Source: Desarmillaria ectypa
Taxonomy: Eukaryota > Basidiomycota > Agaricomycetes > Agaricales > Physalacriaceae
Length of the DNA stretch: 64,000 nucleotides
Direction of reading: 5' to 3'
Assembly (NCBI GenBank): GCA_030407005.1
Contig: JAUDYN010000007.1
Location: forward strand, 1,550,001-1,614,000
In this document: piece after piece, positions 1-10,976 of the stretch
How the letters are laid out: every line of letters starts with the position of its first letter
Position numbering within the stretch: position 1 is the stretch's first letter
Notes under the pieces: model-generated
Told to the model about the DNA's origin: nothing
What the model saw: only the letters and a program-made list of their open reading frames with translations
Databases searched by the model: none
Made by a program: the position numbers and the translations under genes

Positions 1-276
1 TTTTGCCTAGGATCCACGGGAGAAAATACCAGATAAGCAGATTGGCCAGAGAGTATATATTCATTACGGATTTTTGGCACAGAAAACGGACATTTAAGTA
101 AGAAGGATGGTTTTACTCTCCAGTCTTGTAGGATATTTAGGAGTTCTAGAAGCTCGAGCATAGAGGACTGACTTCGCGAGAAAAACACTTGCTTACATAA
201 TTGCATCGCTTCAACTTCAACAACAGATCCCTGAAATCTTTTCTTTTCACTCATTCAGCCATTACTTCCTCTCACC
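1..276. other. upstream region of PMT4
   Basis: This stretch lies before the start codon of the O-mannosyltransferase gene. Its last 60 bases are pyrimidine rich (many ctt/tca runs), as is usual just before fungal start codons, and the start sits in a caccATGtc context. No coding region was seen. Confidence 0.5.
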
Positions 277-3078
277 ATGTCGTCGTCGTCAACGTCGATG
301 ACTTCGAAGTCTCCACGGTTGCGACGGCCCAAAGGCATTACGGGTTCTCCTAGCTCGCATTTTGAAAATACCGAGGAGGATGAACCTGCGGACCACGTGT
401 ATCACAATCCTGTATGTATGTTTTCTTGTCTGTTGGGAATATTGTCTGACGAAAGGGCAGAACAATCGTCACCCTATAGAACGAATTCTTGAAACAGAGC
501 GGGCTAGTCTCATCGTTGTAGGAGTACTGACGACGCTGGCGTTCGCGCTGCGCTTGTACAAACTCAGCCACCCTGACCAGGTCGTGTACGTCAACCTCTT
601 TTCCCTTGTGTTCCTGCGTTGAAAATTGTGGTGCAGTTTTGACGAAGTCCATTTTGGAAAGTTTGCCTCGTATTACCTCCTGCGGACATACTACTTCGAC
701 GTACACCCTCCTTTCGCAAAGCTATTGTTCGGACTTGCAGGCTGGTTCGTTGGGTTCGACGGCCAGTTCCAGTTCGAGGAGATAGGCGACAGCTACACGC
801 TCAACCATGTTCCCTACATCGGCATGCGCGCGCTCCCAGCTATCCTCGGTAGTCTCACAGTCCCGGTTGTATATGCCATTATGAAGCAGAGCGGGTATTC
901 CACGGTCATTGCAGCATTCTCGGCATCTCTCATTCTCTTCGGTCCGTAATCATTTATTCTGTGCTTTCATTAATTCTCATCAGTGTCCAGACAATGCCCA
1001 CATAGCACAGTCTCGTCTTATCCTCCTTGACGCTACACTTATCTTCTTCATGTCCCTCACCATATATTGCTACATACGATTCCAAAAGCTTCGTCATTGG
1101 GAGTTCTCGACAGAATGGTGGGTCTGGCTGATTCTTACGGGAACGTTTATGGCATGTACCTGGGGGTCCAAAGTCAATGGCATCCTCACGGTTTTTGCAA
1201 TCGGTGTTGCCGTTCTCATTGACCTCTGGGATCTTTTGGATTACAAGAAGGGAAATACTATGGCACGTCTCATATTCATATTTATTGACTGTAGACTCAA
1301 ATACTTTGCTTCAGGACCATTTCTGGAGACACTTTACCGCTAGGGCAATTGGGTTGATTGCCGTCCCTTTCATGATCTACCTGTCTTTCTTCTACATCCA
1401 CTTCGCTATTCTCACACAATCTGGACCCGGTGATACATTCATGAGCCCTGCGTTCCAAGAAACTCTTGCAGGTAACGAAATGCTATTGAACAGTCAAGGT
1501 ACGAGTGTCAAAGATCGTTTACTTAACGTGCTCACCGTCCATCAGAGATCAGATATTTTGACACCATCACTCTGCGACACAAGGACACCAAAGTGTACTT
1601 GCACTCGCACCCTGAGAAATATCCTCTGAAATATGAGGATGGTCGTATCAGTAGTCAAGGTAATATCCTGAACCTTTCGACATTTAAGCGGTGTCTTGAC
1701 TTTTCACAGGCCAACAGGTTACTGGCTATGCCCATAATGATACGAACAATTTTTGGCAAATCATACCCACCAAGTCGCTTCCCGAAACTGGTCGCGGTCG
1801 GGTTGTACGCAATGAAGACATGATCCAGCTCCTCCACGTCAACACTGATACGCTCCTCCTGGCTCACGATGTCGCGTCTCCACTTATGCCTACTAACGAG
1901 GAATTCACAACGTGGCCAAGAGATGACCATTCACGATATAATGACACGCTATTCAAAATTCACCTCATCGACTCTCACGACGGTGAGGCCTGGAAGACAA
2001 AGTCCGGGTACTTCAGACTGGTCCACGTCCCTACCCTTGTCTCCATGTGGACTCACAATAAACAGCTGCCTGACTGGGCGTTTAAGCAGCAGGAAATCAA
2101 TGGTCATAAAAGCGCGACAGAAAAATCTGCAACATGGTATGTTGACGAGATCATTGCAGCGGAAGGTGAGTGAACGCGTGCCAGAACGTATCCATATCTG
2201 AAGCCGCTGTTTCCCTCTAGATGACGATGACTTGGGAAACCGCACTGAGCCTGCCGTTCCCAAAGTCCCAAAGACGATGAACTTTTTCCGCAAATGGGGG
2301 GAGCTCCAGCTTTTGATGTTGCAGCACAATGCAGGGCTGACGGCTTCGCATCCCTATGCCAGTAGCCCGATCAATTGGCCGTTCTTATTGAGCGGAATCA
2401 GTTTCTGGACTGATAACGATGAGCAAAAGCAAATATATCTAATTGGCAATCTGGTGGGCTGGTGGACATGCGTGGTTATGTTGTCAGTCTATGTTGGTAT
2501 CCTCGGCGCCGACCTTTTGGCGCGTCGTAGAAACTACAAGCCCATTGACGACCGTTAGTACCCAAGATTTCGCGTAGTGCTTACGCTGACTACTGCCTTT
2601 TTTCAGCCGTTCGCAACCGCCTTTGGAACTCGACAGGGTTCTTCTTTGTCATTTGGGCGGTGCACTACTTCCCTTTCTTCCTAATGAACCGACAACTTTT
2701 CGTCCACCACTATCTCCCTTCCCATGTAGCCTCTGCCCTGATTGCGGGGTCCGTATTGAACTTCATGCTCTCTGATACGGTTAATTACCCTTCGTCGATC
2801 CATGGCCCATTGACACGTGCAAAGGCTCGAACTTACGCGGATATTGGCCTGAAGGGACCTATAATCTTTGTAGTGTTTTGCATCGTATTGTTCTCGATGT
2901 TTGTTTTCCTGGCACCTTTAACCTATGGAACACCTGGGTATGTTTTTTCTTACCCTAGGGGAGTGTCTATTCTGACAGTCATCTTAGCCTCACTGGAGAC
3001 CAAGTAAACCAGCACCGGCTGCTGTCCACATGGACACTTCATTTTGCTGGCAAAATAACTGCGGAGATTCCGGCTTAA
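277..3078 (+). CDS. PMT4: dolichyl-phosphate-mannose-protein mannosyltransferase, PMT4/POMT1 type
   Basis: Multi-membrane ER enzyme that transfers mannose from dolichyl-phosphate-mannose to Ser/Thr of secretory and cell-wall proteins. Exon 1 (277-411) encodes a short Ser/Arg-rich cytosolic tail. The intron at 412-460 is followed by the first TM segment and then the catalytic loop with the invariant Asp-Glu pair (FDEVHFGKFASYY, about residue 87). The sequences AQSRLILLDATLIFF and MSPAFQETLAGN are closest to the PMT4/POMT1 subfamily rather than PMT1 or PMT2. A luminal MIR region follows (YLHSHPEKYPLKYEDGR, HNDTNNFWQI, FRLVHVPTLVSMWTH), then C-terminal TM segments including VHYFPFFLMNRQLFVHHYLP. 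About nine introns of ~50 nt give roughly 775 residues, as expected for the family. The last intron (ending tcttag) joins TYGTPG to LTGDQVNQ, and the frame stops at TAA 3076-3078. The gene looks intact. Confidence 0.93.
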
Positions 3079-3764
3079 GCAGGATTTTTTTGGAGGACGC
3101 TATGGATGGTGCTTCGTATGTTACCCAATCTTCCTGTAAAGAGAAGCGCAGTTGCGGACCACAAATAGCATCCTTTACTTCTGGGGCTGGGCGAATTGTA
3201 CATTGTACATGCTTGTCTGGGTTGGCTGTAAATAAGTGGGATGTGGATATGTTACCCATATTGGTTCTACCTTCGAGCTCATTTTACTCTCTTTCTTGGT
3301 GAGCTGCATAAGATGGATCCTAGCACTGCTACGTTTCAGCAGCATCTCAGAATAACTTGAATGCTTACGTTGGGCATGTACATGAAATCAACTTCCCAAT
3401 TGACCGATCGGCCCGATAACTTCAACGCTCTTTGCGAAGACGGCTCGTCGCTGAGCTTGTGATCCATATTTGGACTGTACCACGACATGTATGGACCAAA
3501 GCTGCGAGGCTGGCACGGATCTCGACTTCTTACTGGTAACTCGAAGGTTGGGATGTGATGCTCGATTGCAGGCTCATGCAGAATCGTCTCGTCTAGGGGG
3601 GCGTCCATCAAATATACCGTCTTTCCGTGACCCTACGTGGAGCAAATAACCTATAAATGAATTGACACTAGTAAGATTCGAATCGGCTACTGGAATCATC
3701 CATTCTCCCCCCCCTGCAATACGCTTCGTAGTACTCTTCACAGCTTCCTCCTCAAACTCCCCAA
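3079..3764. other. intergenic: PMT4 3' flank and methyltransferase promoter
   Basis: No recognised gene. The first part is probably the PMT4 3' UTR and holds a small cluster of PUF-like motifs (3197-3234). A minus-strand frame of about 85 codons (3336-3608, starting MDAPLDETI) is open, but I could not link it to any family and did not annotate it as a gene. Confidence 0.4.
3197..3234 (+). promoter_or_regulatory. PUF-protein-like motif cluster in the PMT4 3' flank
   Basis: Two abutting TGTACAT copies (3197-3203, 3204-3210) and one exact Pumilio/Puf3-type TGTAAATA (3227-3234) lie about 120-155 nt after the PMT4 stop. If transcribed, they would sit in the 3' UTR. The motifs are seen directly; a role in mRNA control is inferred. 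Confidence 0.3.
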
Positions 3765-4758
3765 ATGTTTTCATCCTCAACGAGAGTCTACCCATCTGCA
3801 ACAGATGTGCACTACATATTACCATCTGACGCTCTTGAGAGACGCCGGTAAGCCATCTATCCATTTCCTTTCGCTTGCTATGCTCAAACTTCGAAGACTT
3901 GATCTACAGCACTCCCTCTTGAGGCCCGCACTATGCGACGGTAAATCCGTGTTGGCGCCCATAATTCTGAAGCCAAGCGACAAGGCCTTGGACTCAGGTA
4001 CAGGGTCCAGTAAGTGTAGAGTTCGTAACTGCATTCGTCCGTTCCCTATCCTTAATTCTAAAGGTGCTTGGGCTCTTTCGCCCGCGGAGGAAGTTCCCGC
4101 GTCGGTTTCCATCAATGCTTTTGATATCCAATCCAATATCTTTCCCGAATCATTTCCGTCGAATATCCACTTTTCTCTTCATTCCGTCACTAACCTGCCT
4201 GGTGAATGGAGTAATACATACTCACTGGTTAACCAACGCGTTCTCTTCGGGGCTCTCACAGAATCGCAGTGGAACGCTGCTTTGTTAGAAACCTTCCGTG
4301 TTCTGGCTCCAGGTGGATGGGTGCAGCTCGTTGAAGGTAATTCGCCTTCGAGAAGCATTGGCGAGTACTCAGAGAAGATACGAAATCTGTTTTTGGAGTT
4401 ATTCGCGTATAAAGAGCTAGTTCCAGATGTCGCGAAACGCCTCCCCGACATGTTGACCCAACACGGATTCGTTAACGTACACAGCGAAACACGAGCTTTG
4501 CCTCTGGGGGCCTGGGCTGGTTTGGATGGCATCGAACACAGGAACAATCTGGTCGCAGCGTATTCTGCATTATACGGACCTATTCTCCAAGGCGGCGGAT
4601 TTGAGCTGGTGTCGTCAAAGGAGGATTTTGATAATTTTCTCACATCACTTGCGAAAGAGTGGGATAACGGAGAAGAAACTTCCGCTTCGCTGTTATGGAC
4701 AGTGGTGTACGCACAAAAGGTGTGTATTCAACTACGAGAAACGACCAAGTTGGACTGA
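3765..4758 (+). CDS. LaeA/UMTA-like SAM-dependent methyltransferase
   Basis: Class I SAM-dependent methyltransferase of the fungal LaeA/UMTA-like group. Exons 3765-3847, 3897-4009 and 4064-4758 give 296 residues with consistent phases. The protein begins MFSSSTRVYPSATDVHYILP, then R-RLDLQHSLLRPAL, the conserved region just before the SAM site. The SAM motif I reads LDSGTGSSAW, where the usual form is LDxGTGTGxW. The later segment FRVLAPGGWVQLVEG is the strand beta-5/post-motif region. The 54-nt intron (4010-4063) is a multiple of three, so a retained intron leaves the frame open but breaks the Gly loop. The gene converges on the linoleate dioxygenase to its right. The substrate is unknown; family members range from regulators of secondary metabolism to biosynthetic tailoring enzymes. 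Confidence 0.8.
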
Positions 4759-5316
4759 TAATTCACCGTGCGTAAAGCCTCTTGCGTAACCTCAGTCTAG
4801 TTTCTTCGCAAAAATAATGAATTCGACCCTGTTTTACTTGTGTATAAAATTGTCAGGCTGACAACCAATATCGAATATCAACCCCGTGCAGTGGCCCGTC
4901 GTCTGCGCCAGTCTAATCATATTGCATAATCGGCAAATGATCACTTATCTCTTAGTATTAATCCTCAAACTTCACATATCGCCCGTATTAGTGCGGAGCT
5001 ATTTGTAACCTAAACTCGTTGAGTTACTTCGACTTGTCGATAAGAATACTAGTATCATGCGGTGAACGGTGATTTACACTCAGGTTCCAATTTTATATTG
5101 CTACCTCCTTTAAGTAGTTATGCAAACATGTCATACTTCCGAGCAGTTTTCGTAGGTATTCAAGTAACTAATATATCATTACAATCGTTAAGAGGGCGCG
5201 AAGGACTGAGGGCATGCGCTGGATATTGTCAATACATTTGGTGAGTGACTAAGTATCGACATAATCGTAACACTACAGGATCATATGGTTGTCTCATTTC
5301 GAGTTCAGTTATCTTC
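4759..5316. other. intergenic, convergent 3' ends
   Basis: AT-rich spacer between the convergent methyltransferase and dioxygenase genes, probably containing both 3' UTRs. Short open frames here (for example 5062-5244) have no recognisable protein character. Confidence 0.4.
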
Positions 5317-8300
5317 TTATTGCTTCACAGGTCCATCGAACTAGAAGACGCGTTAGAAAGTGTTGGAAACGACCAATTACATTGTGAAAATCTTACCCGC
5401 ACTATCAACGATGTAGGCCACGGAGACACCTGTAGGTCACTGTCCAAATAGCCGTAGCGAAGATTCTCCGTAATCTTGTCTTCAATCTTGAACCTTTACA
5501 CGTCGATCAGCTTCGGTTTTCGAGGACTACGGCCGGTTCTCGCTTACCTGTTCAGTACACCAGATTGACCGGGTCCACGACATATACCAGGATGGCTAAG
5601 CACGGCTCGAAGCGTTTCGCTTAAGATCTATTGAAACGTCAAAAAGCTGAGAGATAAACATGAAGACAGGCACAAACCTTCACAGTCAAAGGCTCTCCTA
5701 GACATCTAGTGGAGCGTTTGGTGAGATAGAAAGGATACATTGGATCAGCACCTACTTCGACACGTTGAAGATCTCCGCCTGGCTCTGATCATTGGTAGCC
5801 GGCCCTGCGGTGGATACTTCGTCTATTAGGTACATATCATGCGCACAGAAGAGGAGAGAGACGTACCTGGTGTTCCATGGAAGGTAGGGTCCAGACCTGC
5901 ATCATCTGTAGGGAACCACATAATTAAAAAGATGAAGCAGTGAGCTTACGCATTACTTCGCGGATCCTTCCTTCGTCTGTCGCAGATTGTACGTCAGATT
6001 CAAGAGAGATATTGAGCATGTTCGTTAGGGCTAAGAAACCATTGAGTTCTGCCATGCATTACAAGGGTATATCACCCCTCACCCAAAGAAAGCTCAACCG
6101 ATGCACCAACCAAAATGGCTGAGATCGTGTTGTTGACTTCATCACTCGGTACTCCAAGCTCGGCCAGGCGTTTGATGAGTTTCTCATCAGCCTTTTTATG
6201 ACTTTTGTTGGACGAGAAGGCACTCTCAACCAAATGGACGATGGAGAACTAGCACGCTACGTTCAACAGACATTTAAGGAAAATACATCTGCTCGACTTC
6301 ACCTTTTCGGCGGATTTGAGGTGGCTGGATAGCTGTTTGACGTCCTTCTGCACCTTGTGTTGGAAATTCACTAATTTGGAGTCCTCTACGTTCAGGAATA
6401 CGTATCTGTTAAGATGAGAAATTAGCTAAGGAATGATGGACAGGACCTGTAACGCACTCGTAGATGTCCCCTAGGATGTCATATAGCTCAGCTGGTGTAT
6501 ACGCTCCATGTTGAGATCCCTTTGTCAATTGAATCCCAGCCTGAAAACCAAGAACGTGAACCGTGAATCCAAGCAGAATTGAATATGAAACGCACTACTT
6601 CCGTCGCAACCCAACCGACCGTCAACGGCTTAAAGACGTCACGCACAATATCAACGACGCACTTGTCGCCCCCCACCATGCGCAACGACTGCTCAGACAT
6701 GAGGATCGCAGTTTGATTATAGAAATACTGCCCGATCTTGTCCTCTGACCCTATGGCCTCAGTGAGCGCACGGACGACAACTTCACGGCGTTTCTTGTCA
6801 TCTTGTGCGATGTAGAAGCTACACCGAATGTTCAGAGGGAAACCACTTCAGTGAAGGAAGACATCCTACCCTTTGCCTTTCGCGTCAAGGATCTTCGCTG
6901 CCCTGTTCGCATACTTGGTACCACCGCTCGCAAACGCTACTACCCCAGGTGCCTTCTTCACCGGTCTCGTCAAGTCATACCGATCCACTACACCCATCTT
7001 TGTCAAATGGACTTTCATGGATTCCGGCGTCATCAACGGGAAGAAGGCATACACGCTGTTCCCATTCTCCCCAAACTCATGAGGGAGAGTTCTCAGGAAG
7101 AGCTTCCCAAGAGCGCTGCCAAATCCAAAGGCGTTGGGGTCGCGCTGACAGTCAGCGAAACCCCAGGAGGTGAGATTCGCGGGAGTGAAATCGCGTGTAA
7201 AGAATCGGTCGCCGCGGGTGAGGGCAATGGCATCACTGAGGATGGCACGGCTGATCGTGTAGCCTGCGCATTGATCAGAGAAGGGATTATGAGGCCTAAA
7301 GGAGTATGCCTACCAGGACATAAACCGGCTCCGTCAACGAGGGGCTTGGCTTCCTCGGCTTGGAGACCAACATACAACTCGAGATTATTGATGTTGCCGT
7401 ACAACTTCTCCGCAGTCTTGGCGATCTCAGGGTCGGAATTCCACTCCAGGAATGTGGCATAGGCTGTCAACGTCCGACTTGAGAGCTGTGAAATGCATTG
7501 ATGCCAGAACCACCTACGTTTAAGTCCTAGGAACTAGAACCATGGAAGATAATCAGCACAAAGGAAAAGCAGTCCGAAGTTAGGGTACGCACCTTCCGGA
7601 ACTCGTTGAGAGAGCATACTCCCCAGCGTCGGTTCTGTTCTATTCCTAGTATTTCATGAAGACGCATAGAGGCTTCATAAGAGTCAATGATCATGTTATT
7701 TCATTTATGGAGACAACGTACGCGGTGTTCCCCTTGCCCTGAAAGCAGCCGCAGGCTCGTCAGTCCTAGAGATGACAGTTACTGGCATTGACAATTCCCC
7801 AGATTTTCATTTCTTACGCATCATGCAAAACCTTGGCTAAATCGTCGTCGTTAAAGGAGCCATCAGCCTGTCGGGTCAGACTAAAACAAACGTCCTGAGG
7901 CCTCTTTCATTTTGAGAAAGCAAAGCACTCACTCTCCGAAAGTCCAATGGGTCAAGTCCGGGTCTATTTCACTCAGCTTCTTCCCAACGACCTTGAAGTC
8001 CGTTGTAGTCACTTCATCGAAGGATTTCCCTTCAAACATATTACCCATAAGTTTTTCTACCCATTTTTCGTCTTTGGCACTCGTGGTAGCATGCCAGCGG
8101 TAAAGACAGTTAAACTAAATACGTGTAAGAATCGATGTCCCATGGCAGGAAACATGGACATACCTCAACGCTACAGACGTTTCCTTCTCCACGCTCGAAT
8201 GTGGAGTGATCATCCTTTCGGAATTCCTGTGCCAAGGATGAGTACCAGGTCAATCGTCACGGACAGTGTAAGTACACCAAATGGATTTAAACTCCAGCTG

Positions 8301-9834
8301 CTACCCTCCCGTACAAGACCCAAAATACACGAGAAGTAATCGGAAAATACGACTGGTGAACGTCAGTTCCCTGTGTACATAAGATGAAGATTGGGTGCAT
8401 ACCAGTGCCAAACCAGCCACAGTTGACTAGACGAGCGGTCTGGAACAACTCTTGGTCCTGTTTGCGAGCATCGCCCTCGGACAACGTCAAGGGGTCGAAG
8501 AAGGTATCATGTTCGTTTATCTCGTACAGTTTCTGGGCGATATACTGGAGAAGATTGATTGGAATCCTCCTTACACTCACGAACGAAGCTCACTCACATT
8601 GTGATTCCTAGAAAAGAGCACCAGGAGCACGCAAACGGCGGGCGGGAGTAGCATAAGCCTATCTTCAGCGAAGACATCCTTGTGCAGCTTTCCATATCCG
8701 TCGCGCTTCCGAACTTTGTCTTGGGCCGCTTGGTTATGGCCGTATAAAGGTGCCAGATCCACGTAGGAAGACGTCTCATTGATGCTGATATCGGTGTGTG
8801 AAGTTCGGAATACACTTGGAAGGTATTATTAGCGCGAGTGGAGATAAATGGGGCGCCACCAACGTGTGTATAACGAGAGCGGCGAATGCAAACATGAGGG
8901 ATGACAGTCCTCCCGGATGCTTGACGAACTGTAAATTGTGTTAGCATGACGTTAGGAAGAATAGTTCAGACTTACACCATCGCGTTTCAAGAGGCTATAA
9001 GCAACTAAATTAGACCTTTGAGTGACAATAAAGAAATTGCTAGCTCACGTATCAAAAATCAAACCTGAATCTGGCATATTCCGCCTTGGCAGCGGATGGG
9101 TCTGCTGTACACTTCTGGCGTACGGTGTTCCCGCCTTTCCCATATCCGGAGCTAGGATGTTATTGTTCGAGCCATCCGCCGCGCGGAATTTGTACTCGTT
9201 TCCGAGATAAGTAGCTGGAGGGTGGGAAAGATCATTGTACACTGGAAAAGGGTCAGCCTAGGTAACCGACAGAGTTGGACTTAATTTACGCAAAGAGATG
9301 ACCTTGTTCTGAAGGCTATCAGCTAACGACCCAGGAGGAAGACGCGAGAGGAAAACGAGGGCATGCTCAAGCTGCACACAAATGATAATCAAAATTGGAG
9401 TGTATGAGTTAGATACACGGGAAAGCGGTTACCAGGAGTTTTCTGTCGTCTAGACTATCCGTGTTGCGTACTGCATCTACGAGAGAAACCTGATTTATAT
9501 GTTACCCTTTTTCGCGCCACGTAAGGAAAATCCGACTCACTACTGTCGAATGGTCCAACGGCAACGGTAAGCCTTTCTTAACCCGATCTAGGAGATCAGC
9601 CAAAGCTTTTGGAAGCCCGGTACCGTGGCTGGCGGGTTCGTCTGGCTGTGTGGGCGATGGGACGCCATCTGTCACCGTAGTGTTGGCTCCGTTAGATTCG
9701 ACGACCTGGAATGAAAGATGAACAGGTCGAAGTCAGGCAAAGACAACGATAAATCCTACCTGTGTATTTATTTGACGGCTCTGACGACGAAAGATGGAAG
9801 ATTTTCGGGGTAGGGGACTGGTGGGAGTCGTCAT
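5317..9834 (-). CDS. Ppo-type fatty-acid dioxygenase/P450 fusion (linoleate diol synthase-like)
   Basis: Large heme enzyme of the psi-factor-producing oxygenase/linoleate diol synthase family, which makes hydroxylated oxylipins from C18 fatty acids. The start ATG (9834) gives MTTPTSPLPRKSSIFRRQ. The N-terminal animal-peroxidase domain shows GLIFDTLLKRDGFVKHPGG, SSYVDLAPLYG, AEDRLMLLPPAVCVLLVLFS and the proximal heme motif YRWHAT (about 8.08-8.09 kb). The C-terminal P450-like domain has ISAILVGASVELSLALTN in place of a normal I-helix, then STRCLGEPLTVK with the presumed heme-thiolate Cys. It ends LRAVLSHPGICRGPGQSGVL, YLDSDLQVSPWPTSLIV and a short last exon stopping at 5317-5319. There are many introns (about 20), and the protein is about 1,050 residues. 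Both halves appear intact. In Aspergillus, Ppo oxylipins influence sporulation and secondary metabolism; that role here is inferred. Some internal exon borders are uncertain. Confidence 0.87.
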
Positions 9835-10976
9835 TATTGGAGGAGGAAGGAAGGTAATAAACCACCTACTTTCAAGGCTGACCTATATATGAAGCATGAA
9901 GAGAGAAGCTCGACGAACCGATACGTAACGATCCTAACGGAGTAACTAGCCGGCTTTGAATGTTATGTGCGTTGACAAGATGAATGGACGGCATATGAGA
10001 TAACATTATTTTAAGGGAAACGGTGACGAGACTGAGGCACGACCAGCTATTCATTGCTTCCATTGTATCCGAAGCGCGAGAATCTTTGAAGCACTTGAAG
10101 CCTTCTGACCACTATAGAACACGCAAGGAGCCTCTAGCGACAATTTTGATGAAATTAATACATATTTTGAATGGTAGCTTGTATATATACCTGATACAGT
10201 TCCCGGGGATGGAGGGGGGCCGGACTGGCAGTTTTTCATATCCTGTGAGCAGGGACCAAAATTCCTCATCACATTCAATTCGCTCCCGTCCCTTTGCTTG
10301 CTTCTCAGGGTCATGGATCCACTGAAGAGTAATAGTATCAGCATTTTGTTTGGGGAAACCTACCACATAGCAGGCAAGGTGAGCTCACCCCAAGCTATCT
10401 TTCCTTCCTTCTATAGGCTACACTGCTACAGTCGGTTAATAATAATAATATCAAAGATTCAGGCCAGTGACAGACAGATCAAATTTTAAGGAACCTGCTG
10501 CCATCCTTTTAATTTGAGCACGTCCTAGCACATCCGAAGACCGTTTTCCTATCTGTCGTGCAAATGGTATTATGTTATCCCGAAGAAATCGCTGCAGAGA
10601 AGATCGTCAAGGAAGGCGAAGCACTCTAGTTGGAAACCCAAGTTATTAGCTCCGCAGTGAAGCGATACGGCCGCTACCAGAACTAAGCGCATGGCAACTC
10701 CGCAGTACAACGGGAAAGCGTGATATTCTTGGTGAACGGCCTCGTATATCATCAGGAATTATCTGGAATGGGATATAAACGTTTGCAGCTAGTAAATAGT
10801 TACTGAACAAGTACTTGAGCGGGACCCCGTGGTACCTGGTGGCAGAAAAGTGATACGGTCACAGGTGTCACATGCTGATCCGCAACTGTATCGCAGGTTG
10901 CTACCAACGTCCACGACAGTGCCAGGCTGTGTTTCCTTTGCCAGGCGATATAAGCTGGTTCAGTTTGCAGTTCAGT
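9835..10976. other. intergenic, with one unexplained coding-like fragment
   Basis: About 1.1 kb between the divergent dioxygenase and F-box genes. On the minus strand at about 10112-10375 one frame reads like protein (VGFPKQNADTITLQWIHDP, then EEFWSLLTGYEKLPVRPP) but has no clear start, partner exons or family. A short AAT repeat (aataataataat) lies near 10438-10450. Nothing else was recognised. Confidence 0.35.

Noticed and set aside
3336..3864. Minus-strand frames of 91 and 96 codons between PMT4 and the methyltransferase
   Set aside because: Some segments look plausible, but no family, promoter or splice partner was found, and the right-hand one is antisense to exon 1 of the methyltransferase.
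5062..5451. Two short plus-strand frames (60 and 68 codons)
   Set aside because: They overlap the 3' part and 3' flank of the dioxygenase on the opposite strand and match nothing recognisable.
6803..7462. 219-codon plus-strand open frame
   Set aside because: It is antisense to the dioxygenase gene, whose P450 region is clearly coded on the other strand. The translation is rich in His/Arg/Ser without domain character.
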